Of a stretch of 64,000 nt of DNA, positions 16,965-26,216 are shown piece after piece. Both the position numbers and the translations under genes were made by a program. This DNA comes from MR-S7 sp000400995 (lineage in GTDB: Bacteria; Pseudomonadota; Gammaproteobacteria; Burkholderiales; Burkholderiaceae_C). The DNA lies in contig NZ_CP152342.1 of NCBI RefSeq assembly GCF_045291395.1, positions 186,001 to 250,000 on the forward strand, in the 5' to 3' direction. Under the pieces are notes generated by a model. The model had not been told where the DNA came from, ran no database searches, and saw nothing but the letters and a program-made list of their open reading frames with translations. How positions within the stretch are numbered: position 1 is the first letter of the stretch; every line of letters begins with the position of its first letter.

Positions 16965-18196
16965 GCTCTACCCTGGACGCGGGCGTGCGCCCGTGGCGCG
17001 TGTTCGCGGGCATCGGCGCGCTGTACCTGGGCTTCGGCGTCGTCGTGGCGCTGCTGCAGGGCGGCCTGCCGCCCATCCTGCGCGCGCGCGGCATGCCCGT
17101 GGAGCAGATGGCCTGGGTCTTCGCGCTGTACCTGCCGGTGGGCCTGTCCTTCCTCTGGGCGCCGCTGGTGGACCGGCTGCGCTGGCCGTTCCTCTCGCCG
17201 CGCATCGGCTGGATCGTGGCAGCGCAGGCCGTTGCCATGGCCGCGCTGGCGGCCGTCGCGCTGCTGGAGCACGCCGCCCTGCCACTGCTGTTCGCCCTGG
17301 GGCTGGTGGTGGCGCTGGCGGTGGCGACGATGGACTTGGCCCTCGACGCGCTGGCTGTGGAGATGACCGGCGAGCAGGCCAAGCCCCTGGCCGCGGCGCT
17401 CAAGCTGGCGGCGCTGTCGCTGGGCGCGCTGGTCGGCGGCGGCGTGTTCGTCGGCCTGCTGGCGCGCATCGGCTGGGCGCCGACCTTCGCGCTGGTGGCG
17501 CTGCTGCTGGCGCTGGCGCTGGTGCCGGTCTTCGGCCTCACAGGCGCGGATCGTGCGGCGGGTACACGGCGCCCGGCAGCCGGCGGCGCGCGGCTCTACG
17601 AGGCGCTGCGCCGGGGCGCCATGCGCCGGCGGCTGGGCCTGCTGGTGCTCGTCGCCGGCGCCATCTTTCCTTTGAGCGCGCTCAACCGCGTGATGCTGAT
17701 CGACCTGGGCGTGCCGCTGGAGCGAATCGCCTGGCTGGTCGGCACCGCGCAGCCCGTGGGCATGCTGCTCGCGTCGGCCGTGTCCGGCCCGCTGATCCGC
17801 CGTCTGGGCAACGCGGGCGCCTTCGCCGCCTTCGCCGCACTGGGGCTGGCATGCCTGGCCCTGCTGTGGTGGGGCGTGCATGCGCAGGCACAGGGGCCCG
17901 CCATCGCGGGCGCCATCGGCATGGCGGCGGTGGTGGGCGGCCTGATGGTGGTGTGCGCCGCGCTCACGCTGCTGTGGTCGGTGGGCGCGCAAGCGGCCAC
18001 CAGCTACGCCGTGCTGTTCTGCGGCGCGCGGCTGGCGGGCATCGTCGCCACCATGGGCGCGAGCCGGCTCGCCGCGCTGATCGACTGGCCCACCTTCTAC
18101 GCCGCGGGCGCCGCCGCCCTGGCGGCCGTCACGGCGCTGCTGCTGGCATGGCTGCCTTCCCTGCAACGAGAGAACCCTGATGACCACAAGCCCTGA
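16958..18196 (+). CDS. MFS transporter, probable RhtX/FptX-type siderophore permease
   Basis: A 412-residue polytopic membrane protein with about a dozen hydrophobic segments, beginning WRVFAGIGALYLGFGVVVAL and containing GGLPPILRARGMPVEQMAWV. That pattern resembles single-subunit siderophore permeases (RhtX/FptX) and the related AmpG group. It overlaps the receptor stop by seven bases, so it very probably moves the same ligand across the inner membrane in place of an ABC importer. The ATG at 16958 is immediately followed by an in-frame GTG, which could be used instead. Confidence 0.75.
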   Translation: MVSSTLDAGVRPWRVFAGIGALYLGFGVVVALLQGGLPPILRARGMPVEQMAWVFALYLPVGLSFLWAPLVDRLRWPFLSPRIGWIVAAQAVAMAALAAVALLEHAALPLLFALGLVVALAVATMDLALDALAVEMTGEQAKPLAAALKLAALSLGALVGGGVFVGLLARIGWAPTFALVALLLALALVPVFGLTGADRAAGTRRPAAGGARLYEALRRGAMRRRLGLLVLVAGAIFPLSALNRVMLIDLGVPLERIAWLVGTAQPVGMLLASAVSGPLIRRLGNAGAFAAFAALGLACLALLWWGVHAQAQGPAIAGAIGMAAVVGGLMVVCAALTLLWSVGAQAATSYAVLFCGARLAGIVATMGASRLAALIDWPTFYAAGAAALAAVTALLLAWLPSLQRENPDDHKP

Positions 18197-18605
18197 ATTC
18201 ACCCCGCCCCTGCCCGATGCCGCGCTGTTCGACATCGGCGAATGGCCCATCGCCTACGCGCGTTTCCCGGAACTGGGCGAGGCCGACCGCGTGCCGCGCA
18301 CGCTGCGCTCGCTGGACGCCGTGCTGGACCAGTGCCAGCGCTTCGTGATCGTGTGGACGCCCGCCAGCCACGACCACGACGACGAGCCGCACGAGGATGA
18401 ACGTGCCTCCATGGTCTGGCTCAAGCGCCGCAAGGGCGACCTGCGCGAGTGGTGCGCGGGCTACGTCTACGTGACCACCGATCCGGCGCTGCGCGCGCTG
18501 CTCACCGGGCGCTTCGTCACCGTGAGCAAGCTGCTGCCGTTCCCCAAGCTGCTGGCCGACGACCGGGACGATGCGCGGCGCCAGGCGCTCGCGCTGCTGG
18601 GATGA
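18180..18605 (+). CDS. Conserved-looking hypothetical protein in the siderophore operon
   Basis: A 141-residue soluble protein not recognised with confidence. It has no signal peptide or membrane segment, contains an acidic-histidine stretch (HDHDDEPHEDE, about residues 62-72), and ends with a pattern (GRFVTVSKLLPFPKLLADDRDDARRQALALLG) loosely like the tail of SpoIIAA-like/STAS proteins. It overlaps the MFS gene by 17 bases and is the last gene of the operon, so its job is presumably linked to siderophore use. The HDHDDEPHEDE stretch might bind metal, which is inference only. Confidence 0.65.
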   Translation: MTTSPEFTPPLPDAALFDIGEWPIAYARFPELGEADRVPRTLRSLDAVLDQCQRFVIVWTPASHDHDDEPHEDERASMVWLKRRKGDLREWCAGYVYVTTDPALRALLTGRFVTVSKLLPFPKLLADDRDDARRQALALLG

Positions 18606-18695
18606 TGCGGAGGCAGTCACACCGAACAGGGGCGTGGCCCGGGCCGGTGCGCCTCCAGCGCATCCGGTACAGACATGCCCCATCGCGCAATGGTG

Positions 18696-18724
18696 TGGAG
18701 CGCTTGAAGCTATTTTTATGATAG
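18696..18724. repeat. Half copy of the dispersed palindrome
   Basis: tggagcgcttgaagctattt then ttatgatag. It keeps the right-hand part of the family (gcgcttg...agctatttttatgatag) but lacks a pairing left arm. It lies in the 256-base gap between the siderophore operon and the AraC gene. The rest of that gap is AT-richer around 18730 but shows no confident promoter or operator. Confidence 0.4.
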
Positions 18725-18861
18725 CAACCGTGGATATTTAGAATAGCGCTCCAGCACAACAGGCTGCGAACAGCGCCGCTCGCGGATTCGCCCCAACGAT
18801 GACATCACTGCCATGGCCGCAGGCCGTGGCAGCCTTCTCGTCTCGTCCTGGGGAACCGTCC

Positions 18862-19862
18862 ATGCATGTACAGCCACGCGGCCAGCGCCAGCCGCCCTTC
18901 GAGCGCTACAGCAGCTTCTACGAAAAACACTCCGACTGCTTCCGCGCCGATGCCGCCCGCGCGGTGCAGCGCCCGGGGCGCGCCAGCTCAGCTACGAGAT
19001 CGCGCCGGTCTATGGCCGGGGCTGGACGGACATGCACGAGTTCGGCAGCGGCATCATGACCGGGCGCATGCACTGGCAGCTCGATGCGCCGCTGGAGAGC
19101 GTCTACGCCGAATACCCCGACACCCTCAACCTGGGCCTGATCGCGGACGGCCGGTCGATCTTCCGCCTGGCCGGGCGGGAAGACACCGTGTGCGAGCCGG
19201 GCAGCATCTTCCTGCGCAACGGCAATCCCGGCGTGTTCCGCAACCGCGCGCCCTGCGGCGTGCTGATGACCGGCGTGTCGGTGGACGTCCCGCGTGAGCT
19301 GGCGCGCGCGCTGCATGAGGACGGGGTCGACCTGGCCTGGCTCGGCCGGCGCGACAGCCACGCCATCCTGCGGCCTTCGCAGGCCACGGGCACCATGCTG
19401 CGCACCCTGGCGCGCAGGATGCTGGCGGTGCGCACCGGGGGCTCCACGCTGGCGCGGCTGGAGCTGGAATCGCTCAGCCTGGAGCTGCTGCTCAAGTTGA
19501 TGGCCGCGGGCCCCGGCGCGCGCCTGCCGGCGCTGCGGCAGGTATCGCGGCGCTGGCAGGCAGCACTCGACGAGGCGCTGGACATTCTGCACACCGAATG
19601 GCAGCAGCCGCACACCATCGCGCAGTTGGCGCGGCGTGCGGGCATCAACGAGTGCTACCTGAAGAGCCTGTTTCGCGAGCGCACCGGCCTGGGCGTCGCC
19701 GCCTACCTGCGCCAGCTGCGCATGGAGCACGCGCGCAAGCTGCTGGCCGGGCAGCGCCACAGCATCCAGCAGGTGGCCGCGCTGTGCGGCTACGCGCACG
19801 CGGGCAAGTTCGCCCAGGCGTTCCGCGAGGTGCACGGCGCGCCGCCGTCGGCCATGCTCTGA
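18862..19862 (+). CDS. AraC-family regulator, PchR-like (reading frame interrupted at 18975-18978)
   Basis: A regulator with a PchR-like N-terminal half (GRGWTDMHEFGSGIMTG) and a C-terminal AraC domain with two helix-turn-helix motifs (TIAQLARRAGINECYLKSLF and IQQVAALCGYAHAGKFAQAF). PchR-type proteins activate siderophore receptor genes when the ferric siderophore is present. The N-terminus (PPFERYSSFYEKHSDCFRAD) starts in one frame and the rest continues in another. Inserting one G in the run at 18975-18978 joins them as QRPGARQLSYEI. Third-base GC shows the first frame is truly coding. An upstream in-frame ATG is at 18799. Likely controls the operon starting at 19993. Confidence 0.78.
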
Positions 19863-19992
19863 AGCACCGCTTCCGCCATGGGGTGGACCCTGAATTTCCG
19901 CCCTGGAGCACTCTATTTCCCGAAGGGGGCCGGCCACCGCAAGTCGCTGAATAACACTTGGACGCATTCTTTTTCGTATCCATCGGAAAGCC

Positions 19993-22203
19993 ATGTCCAA
20001 GCCCTCGCGCCGCCGTCCGTTCCTGCCCTTGTGCCCTACCGCGTTCGCCGCCCTGTGGGTGGCGCTGGCGGCGGCGGCCCAGCCTGCCGAGGAGGCGCGC
20101 ACGCCCGGCGCGGACGAGCCGAAGACACTCGAACCCGTCGTGGTGCGCGCCCGCCTGGCTGACGAGGCGCCGCGCGAGGTGCCGTTCAGCGTCAACGTCA
20201 TCGGCGGCCAGGAGATGGAGGAGCGCCGGCTGTTCTCGGTGGAAGAGGCGCTGTGGCAGATCCCCGGCGTGGAGATGAACTCCAACGGCGGCGACTCGTG
20301 GAACGCCAACGTGCGCATCCGCGGCGTGGGCGCGCTGCAGAAGGTCAGCGGCGAGGACGCCTCGGTGGGCCTGACGGTCGATGGCCAGCCGATGCTGGTC
20401 AACAACATGTCGTCGCAGGCGTTCGACCTGGAGCGCGTGGAAGTGCTCAAGGGCCCGCAGGGCACGCTGCTGGGCAACAACAGCGAGGCCGGCGCCATCA
20501 ACGTCATCACCGCCAAGCCCACGCGGCACTTCGAGGGCTACGTGCGCTCCGAGATCGGTACCGACCGGCAGCGCATGGCCGAGGGCGCCATCAGCAGCCC
20601 CTTGAGCGAGACGCTCAGCGCCCGCCTGGCGCTGCGCGGCACCGCCAGCGACCACTGGGTGCACGACTGGCAGACGGGCGCCGTCGTCAGCACGCCGCGC
20701 GACACCGGCGTGCGCGGCACGCTGCTGTGGCAGCCGCTGGCCACGACCCGGCTCACGCTCACGGCCCAGCACGACAGCCTGCGCGGCCACCCCAACATCT
20801 TCGCGCTGCACCCCTACGGCGACCCGGTGACGGTGGACCGCGGCACCACCCCGTGGACCAACGACCGCCGCAGCGTGGACCGCGTGGGCGCCACGCTGGA
20901 GCACGACCTGGGCTTCGCGCTGCTGACTTCGGTCACCGGCTACGTCAAGGCCGACACCTGGATGATGAACATCCCCTACGAAGGTCACCAGTACCGGCGG
21001 CTGATCGGCATGGCGCCCGAGGACGGCGGCTACTTCGTCATGCGCAACGGGGAGGAGACCACCTCGCAGGAACTGCGCCTGTCCTCCCGACCCGGCGACC
21101 GCGTGTTCTGGGTGGCCGGTCTGAACTGGCTGCGCCACCAGCGCGACGTGGACATGCCGTTCGGCGCCTTCGACCATTTCTACCCCACCAACTACACCAA
21201 CGGCACCATGCTGCGCCGGCTGGAGAGCACCAGCCGCGCCGTCTTCGGCGAGGCCACCTTCCCCGTGGCCGAGCGCCTGAAGCTGACCACCGGCCTGCGC
21301 CACACCTGGGACCGCAAGCGCCAGCGCGCGAGCTGGCAGGCCGTGCCGGGCAACGACGGCCCCATCCGCTACGCGGAGGACAACGACGCGCTGCGCGACC
21401 ACTACACCACCGGGCGCCTGGGCCTGGGCTGGGCGCTGGATGCGCAGACCAACCTCTACGCGATGGCCTCGCGCGGTTACAAGAGCGGCGGCTACAACGA
21501 CTACGGCACCAACGTCACCCTGGGCGGCAGGGACGCGCCCTACGCCGCCGCGCGCGTCAACGCCGTGGAGATCGGCGCCAAGCACGAAAGCGCCGACGGC
21601 CGCTTCGGCCTGAACGCCGCGCTGTTCGAGTCGCGCGGCAAGGGCGACCACATGCTGTTCTTCGACGTCATGACCTTCGGCATGTACGCCGAGAACGTGG
21701 ACACGCGCAGCCGCGGGCTGGAACTCTCGGGCTTCTGGAAACCCACCGCCGGCCTGACGCTGGACGCGGCCCTGGCCTATACCGACGCCAAGATCACCGG
21801 CGTGGCCGCCACCAGCACCTCGGGCGCGGCGGCCGGCAACCGCGTGCCCGACAGCCCGAAGTGGAGCGGCAGCATCGGCGTGCAGTACCGCATGCCCTTG
21901 GGCGCGTTCATGGGCTGGCAGTCGCCCGCGTGGAGCACGCGCATCGCCGCCCGCTTCGCCAGCAGCCGCGCGGGCGATCCGCAGAACCAGTTCACGCTGC
22001 CCGGCTACCACCAGATCGACCTGCGCACCGGCGTCTCGGGCGGCAAGACCGAGCTGTATCTGTGGGTCAAGAACCTGACCGACAAACGCTACGACTCCTT
22101 CGGCTATTACTACCCAGCGATGGTGGAGGGCGGGCCGGACGCGGTCATGGGCCTGCCCGTGCGCGGGCGCACCGTGGGCGTGGGCTTCGCCTACTACTTC
22201 TGA
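19993..22203 (+). CDS. TonB-dependent outer-membrane receptor
   Basis: A 736-residue receptor without an STN domain, so it imports but does not signal through FecR. A signal peptide (FAALWVALAAAAQPA) precedes a TonB box-like EPVVVRARL, the plug (VPFSVNVIGGQEMEERRLFS, LERVEVLKGPQGTLLGNNSE) and a barrel ending VGVGFAYYF. The plug is of the FyuA/catechol-like type, but the ligand is unknown. The stop and the next start overlap (TGATG at 22201-22205), making this the first gene of a coupled operon with an M1-like protein, a multicopper oxidase, a methyltransferase and an ABC transporter. Confidence 0.9.
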   Translation: MSKPSRRRPFLPLCPTAFAALWVALAAAAQPAEEARTPGADEPKTLEPVVVRARLADEAPREVPFSVNVIGGQEMEERRLFSVEEALWQIPGVEMNSNGGDSWNANVRIRGVGALQKVSGEDASVGLTVDGQPMLVNNMSSQAFDLERVEVLKGPQGTLLGNNSEAGAINVITAKPTRHFEGYVRSEIGTDRQRMAEGAISSPLSETLSARLALRGTASDHWVHDWQTGAVVSTPRDTGVRGTLLWQPLATTRLTLTAQHDSLRGHPNIFALHPYGDPVTVDRGTTPWTNDRRSVDRVGATLEHDLGFALLTSVTGYVKADTWMMNIPYEGHQYRRLIGMAPEDGGYFVMRNGEETTSQELRLSSRPGDRVFWVAGLNWLRHQRDVDMPFGAFDHFYPTNYTNGTMLRRLESTSRAVFGEATFPVAERLKLTTGLRHTWDRKRQRASWQAVPGNDGPIRYAEDNDALRDHYTTGRLGLGWALDAQTNLYAMASRGYKSGGYNDYGTNVTLGGRDAPYAAARVNAVEIGAKHESADGRFGLNAALFESRGKGDHMLFFDVMTFGMYAENVDTRSRGLELSGFWKPTAGLTLDAALAYTDAKITGVAATSTSGAAAGNRVPDSPKWSGSIGVQYRMPLGAFMGWQSPAWSTRIAARFASSRAGDPQNQFTLPGYHQIDLRTGVSGGKTELYLWVKNLTDKRYDSFGYYYPAMVEGGPDAVMGLPVRGRTVGVGFAYYF

Positions 22204-23753
22204 TGCGGCGCGCGATCTGGCTCGGCGTGGCGGCCGCAGTGCTGGCCTGCGGCGCGGCGGCATGGCGCGTGGCCCTGCCGGCCGGTGCCACCCAGGCGCG
22301 CGCGGACTGGGAAAAGCGCTGGATCACGCCGCTCGACCCGAACGTCTGCACCACCGAGCCGGGGCAGACCTCGCGCTTCATCGACGATGCCGCCGAGCAC
22401 GCCCTGCGCGTGGCGGGCGGCGTGCTGGACATCGCCATCGACGCCGCCACCGGCCGCGCCCAGGGCACCTGGACGCTGCACGGCGTGCAGGCGCCGTGGG
22501 GCTGGCTGCACCTGGAGGCGCCACCCGGGTTCACGCTGCGCGCCGCGCGCGCCCGGCAGGCATCGCTGGCCACCGAGGCGCGCGGCGGCCACATCGCCGT
22601 CGCGCTCGATGCCTGCGCGCGCGAGCAGTGCGACGTGGCACTCGATTTCATCACCGAGATCGGCGCGCCGGGCCGCTGGCTGCCCGCCGAGCGCCTGCTG
22701 CCGCGCCTGGGGCTGGATGGCGACCGCGTGCTGCGCGACCCCGCCGAGCGCGCGCGCCACGGCCTGCCCGGCTTCGTGACCCTGCCCGACCATCTGGCCG
22801 CCGTGGCGCTCGCGGGCGTGGCCCCGGCGGGCGCATGGCGATGGCAGGCGCGCGTGCGGCAGGGCGCGTCCACCACCGTTTCCAACGGCCAGACCGGCGG
22901 CGCGCTGGACTTCGTGCTCTCCACTTCCCATGAAGGCGCCGACGCGCTGGCTGCCGAGGCCCAGGCCATGCACGCCTGCGTGGCCGCGCGCATGGGCGAT
23001 GCGCCGCAGCTAGAGACCGTGGCCTACGCGCCCGAGCCAGCGTCCGCGCGCCTGTCGGCGGGCACGCTGTGGCTGCCTCCGGCGCTGCGGGACGACCCGG
23101 CGCTGCGCCGTGCCGAGATGGCGCGCGCCATCGCGCTGCGCCATGTGGCCGACGCCGGCCGGCTGCGCCAGACGCGCGGCGCGCAGTGGCTCGCCAGCGG
23201 CCTGCCGGGCGCCGTCGGGCTGCTGTGCGCCACGGAGCACGAAGCGCCCGCCGCTGCGCAGGCGCTGCTGCAGCGCGCCTCGGCCCAGGCCACGCAAGCC
23301 TTGCAGGCGCAGGCGGGCGAAGTGGGCGCCGTGGCCTTCGCTGCCTTCGATGGCTGGGTGCGCGACTACGCGCCGCTGGCCGCGCTCGACCCCGTGCGGC
23401 GCATGGGCGCGGCGCAGATCCAGACCCTGCTGGCCGAATTGGGCGGCGGCGTGCGCATCCAGTACGCGCTCTCCGCCGCGCTCGGCACGCCGCGCGCCAC
23501 GCTGGCGCTGAGCATGCCGCTGGCCACCGACCTGCGCACCGGCGCGGGCGGGCGGCTGGAGGGCGAGCGCTGGCGCTGGCAGCAGGGCGGCTGGAAGCGT
23601 CTCACGGCCTTCGACCAGGGCTGGGCGCTGGCCGAAAGCGCCGACGGCGCCTTGTGGCTCGACGCCTGGCCCGGCTACGAGCGCGACTTCGCCGACAACC
23701 TGGCCTCGCCGCCCCCATTCCCTTCATCCCATCTCGCCGGAGCAAGACCATGA
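22203..23753 (+). CDS. Membrane-anchored M1-aminopeptidase-like protein, catalytic residues absent
   Basis: A 516-residue protein with one N-terminal anchor (AIWLGVAAAVLACGAAAW) and a large presumably periplasmic region. It is clearly paralogous to the C-terminal ~470 residues of the ABC permease at 27110-30367: compare GVQAPWGWLHLEAPPGFTL with GVRAPQGWLHAELPPDFTL, and IALRHVADAGRLRQ...WLASGLPGAVGLLCATE with LAARHVADAAALRQ...WLVHGLPGAIGLLCVAE. The layout suggests a degenerate M1 metallopeptidase domain; the HExxH motif and the downstream Glu of WLxEG are missing in both. A binding or scaffold role is more likely than proteolysis. Coupled at both ends to its neighbours. Confidence 0.72.
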   Translation: MRRAIWLGVAAAVLACGAAAWRVALPAGATQARADWEKRWITPLDPNVCTTEPGQTSRFIDDAAEHALRVAGGVLDIAIDAATGRAQGTWTLHGVQAPWGWLHLEAPPGFTLRAARARQASLATEARGGHIAVALDACAREQCDVALDFITEIGAPGRWLPAERLLPRLGLDGDRVLRDPAERARHGLPGFVTLPDHLAAVALAGVAPAGAWRWQARVRQGASTTVSNGQTGGALDFVLSTSHEGADALAAEAQAMHACVAARMGDAPQLETVAYAPEPASARLSAGTLWLPPALRDDPALRRAEMARAIALRHVADAGRLRQTRGAQWLASGLPGAVGLLCATEHEAPAAAQALLQRASAQATQALQAQAGEVGAVAFAAFDGWVRDYAPLAALDPVRRMGAAQIQTLLAELGGGVRIQYALSAALGTPRATLALSMPLATDLRTGAGGRLEGERWRWQQGGWKRLTAFDQGWALAESADGALWLDAWPGYERDFADNLASPPPFPSSHLAGARP

Positions 23754-25330
23754 AACGACGCCAACTCCTCCAATACTCCGCCAGCCTGCCGCTGGTCGGC
23801 GGCTCCACCCTGCTGCTCAAGGCCTGCGGCGGCAGCGGCGGCGGCGATCCGCAACCCAAGGGCACGCTGCCGATTCCCGCGCTGGTGCGCGCCGACGCGG
23901 CCAACCCCGTCACGCTGAAGATCCAGAAGGGCCAGTACGAATTCCTCGCCGGCAAGAAGTCCGACACCTTCGGCATCAACGGTGCGCTGCTCGGCCCGGC
24001 GCTGCTGGTGAAAAGCGGCGCGCAGTTCAACGTGCGCGTGGAGAACGCGCTGGACGAAGACTCCGTGCTGCACTGGCACGGCCTGCTGGTCGATGGCGGC
24101 AGCGACGGCGGGCCGGCCTCCGCCGTCGGGCCGGGCAAGGGCTATGCGGTGAAGACCGCCGTCAGCCAGCCGGCCGCCACGCTCTGGTACCACGCCCACC
24201 CGCACCGGCGCACCGGCTACCAGACCGCGATGGGCGTCGGCGGCCTGCTGATCGTCGAGGACGACGCCAGCGCCGCGCTGGGCCTGCCCCACACCTGGGG
24301 CGAGGACGACGTGCCCCTGGTGCTGCAGGACAAGTACCTGAACGCCGACGGCAGGATCACCTACAAGCTCAACCACAACACCGTAGGCCTGGGCTGGTTC
24401 GGCCAGCACATGTTCGTCAACGGCGTGCAGCAGCCCACGCACTACGCGCCGCGCGGCTGGGTGCGGCTGCGCATGCTCAACGCCTGCAATGCGCGCGTGC
24501 TCAAGCTGCGGCTGGGCAACCATGCCGCGTTCCAAGTGATCGCCAGCGACGGCGGCCTGCTGGCCGCGCCCGTGCCGGTTACGGAGCTGGTGCTGGCGGC
24601 GGCCGAGCGCTTCGAGATCCTGGTCGATGGTTCCGCCGGCCAGCCCATTGAACTGGTCATGGCGCGCTACGACGAACAGTACGGCGCCAACGCCGCGCCG
24701 TTCGACGTGGACCGCACGCTGCTCACCATCCACCCCACGCTGCCCGCCAGGAACGGCCTGCTGCCGCCCCTGCTGGCCGACCTGCCCGAGGCGCAGGCGC
24801 CGCAGGGCGCGCGCGAGCGCCGCATCACCTTCCAGCTGATGGGGCACTTCCCCATCGACCCCGACCCCACCGGGCCGCTGCCGGAGATCTGGCCCTTCGA
24901 CTTCGCCTGGAACGAGGAGGACTCTGTCTTCGACGACCACACGCTCGCACACATCAACCAGATCGAGGTGGACGGCGCGCCGATGGAGTCGTTCAGCCTG
25001 GACACGGCCGGCTTCAGCGTGCCGCGCGGCACGTACGAGCGATGGCGGCTCACGCTGCGCACGGGCGACGTGTACCCGCACCCGTTCCACGTGCATGGCA
25101 CGCAGTTCCGCATCCTCGCCATCAACGCCGGCCCGGTACCCGCGCACCTGCAAGGCTGGAAGGACACCGTGAACATCCCGGGCGCGGCCAACGTCCGCGG
25201 CGAGCCCGGCCACGTGGAGGTGCTGGTGCGCTTCGACCATGCGGCGGCCATGCCGCACCCGTACATGGTGCACTGCCACAACCTCGAACACGAGGACGGC
25301 GGGATGATGCTCGGCTTCGAGGCGGTATGA
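23750..25330 (+). CDS. Multicopper oxidase, Tat-exported lipoprotein
   Basis: A 526-residue laccase-like oxidase with all four copper-site motifs: HWHG (His108, His110), WYHAHPH (His148, His150), HPFHVHG (His444, 447, 449) and HCHNLEHEDGGMM (His508, Cys509, His510, His514, probable axial Met519). The N-terminus MKRRQLLQYSAS has a twin-arginine-like motif and is followed by LLLKACGG, a lipobox, so it is probably exported folded and lipid-anchored. It overlaps the preceding gene by ATGA and the next gene likewise. Possible substrates are Fe(II), Cu(I) or a catechol group of a metallophore; the sequence does not decide. Confidence 0.9.
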   Translation: MKRRQLLQYSASLPLVGGSTLLLKACGGSGGGDPQPKGTLPIPALVRADAANPVTLKIQKGQYEFLAGKKSDTFGINGALLGPALLVKSGAQFNVRVENALDEDSVLHWHGLLVDGGSDGGPASAVGPGKGYAVKTAVSQPAATLWYHAHPHRRTGYQTAMGVGGLLIVEDDASAALGLPHTWGEDDVPLVLQDKYLNADGRITYKLNHNTVGLGWFGQHMFVNGVQQPTHYAPRGWVRLRMLNACNARVLKLRLGNHAAFQVIASDGGLLAAPVPVTELVLAAAERFEILVDGSAGQPIELVMARYDEQYGANAAPFDVDRTLLTIHPTLPARNGLLPPLLADLPEAQAPQGARERRITFQLMGHFPIDPDPTGPLPEIWPFDFAWNEEDSVFDDHTLAHINQIEVDGAPMESFSLDTAGFSVPRGTYERWRLTLRTGDVYPHPFHVHGTQFRILAINAGPVPAHLQGWKDTVNIPGAANVRGEPGHVEVLVRFDHAAAMPHPYMVHCHNLEHEDGGMMLGFEAV

Positions 25331-26166
25331 GCGGCGTCGACCTCGGCGGCGTGCCCGAGACCATGCTGTGGACGCTGCACAACCGCGCCAGCGAATCGCT
25401 GCGCCCGGACGGCCTGCTGCGCGACCCCGAGGCCGAACGCATCTACCGCGCCATCGCCTACGACTGGCGGCGCAGCTTCGGCCGGCCCGACGCCTCGCAC
25501 GCCGTGCGCTCGCTGCAGTTCGACGAAGTGGTGCGCGGCTGGATGCTGCGCCACCGCGGCGGCACGGTGGTGGAACTGGGCTGCGGGCTGGAGACGCAGT
25601 TCCAGCGCATCGACGACGGCAGGGTGCAGTGGCTGTGCGTGGACGTGCCCGAGTCCATCGACGTGCGCGAGCGCTTCCTGCCGCCCGCGCCGCGCTGCCG
25701 CCACCTGCGCTGCAGCGCGCTCGACACGGGCTGGATCGACGCCGTCGATCTCGCGCGCGGCGTCTTCGTCACCGCGCAGGGGCTGCTGATGTACTTCACG
25801 GAAAGCCAGGTGCGCGGCCTGCTGCAAACCATTGCCCAGCGCCTGCCGGGCAGCGAAGTGATGTTGGACACCATCCCCGAATGGTTCTCGCGCATGACCA
25901 CGCGCCAGAAGGGCCTGTGGCGCACGCCGCACTACCGCGTCCCGCCCATGCCCTGGGGCATCGCGCCCGCCGCGCTGCCCGCGCGGCTGCGCGCATGGCT
26001 GCCCACGCTGCAAGACGTGCGCGTGATTCGCTACCGGCGCTTTCGCAGCTTCCCCACCGTGCTCATGCCCACGCTGGGGCGGCTGCCGGGCCTGCGCGCC
26101 CTGGTGCCGGCCATGGCGCACGTGCGGCTGGGCGGCGCCGGGAATACAAGCCAAATCGGCATCTAG
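25327..26166 (+). CDS. SAM-dependent methyltransferase, LCM/TcmP-like family
   Basis: A 279-residue class I methyltransferase of the leucine carboxyl methyltransferase/polyketide O-methyltransferase group. The SAM-binding motif is GGTVVELGCGLETQFQRI (about residues 78-95), with the acidic partner VDVPESIDVRERFL and the family block VFVTAQGLLMYFTESQVRGL. No signal peptide is seen, so it works in the cytoplasm. It sits between a secreted oxidase and an ABC transporter, suggesting modification of a small molecule handled by this operon. Its stop codon lies inside a palindromic repeat. Confidence 0.82.
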   Translation: MSGVDLGGVPETMLWTLHNRASESLRPDGLLRDPEAERIYRAIAYDWRRSFGRPDASHAVRSLQFDEVVRGWMLRHRGGTVVELGCGLETQFQRIDDGRVQWLCVDVPESIDVRERFLPPAPRCRHLRCSALDTGWIDAVDLARGVFVTAQGLLMYFTESQVRGLLQTIAQRLPGSEVMLDTIPEWFSRMTTRQKGLWRTPHYRVPPMPWGIAPAALPARLRAWLPTLQDVRVIRYRRFRSFPTVLMPTLGRLPGLRALVPAMAHVRLGGAGNTSQIGI

Positions 26167-26198
26167 CGCTTGCAGGGCAAGCGCTGGCAGCTATCAAA
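26163..26198. repeat. Dispersed palindrome copy
   Basis: agcgcttgc (26165-26173) and gcaagcgct (26177-26185) form a perfect stem, followed by ggcagctatcaaaa. It overlaps the methyltransferase stop codon and lies 50 bases before the ABC ATPase gene. It is the only repeat interrupting the otherwise overlapping operon and could adjust expression of the distal part. Confidence 0.75.
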
Positions 26199-26216
26199 AG
26201 TGGAGTTGATTGACCC

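Noticed and set aside
18725..18750. A possible Fur-like sequence (ggatatttagaatag) before the AraC gene
   Set aside because: It matches about half of the consensus positions, which is expected for an AT-rich stretch in this context.
19950..19992. A possible Fur or PchR site before the second receptor (cattctttttcgtatccat)
   Set aside because: Only partial similarity to either consensus; not enough to call a site by eye.
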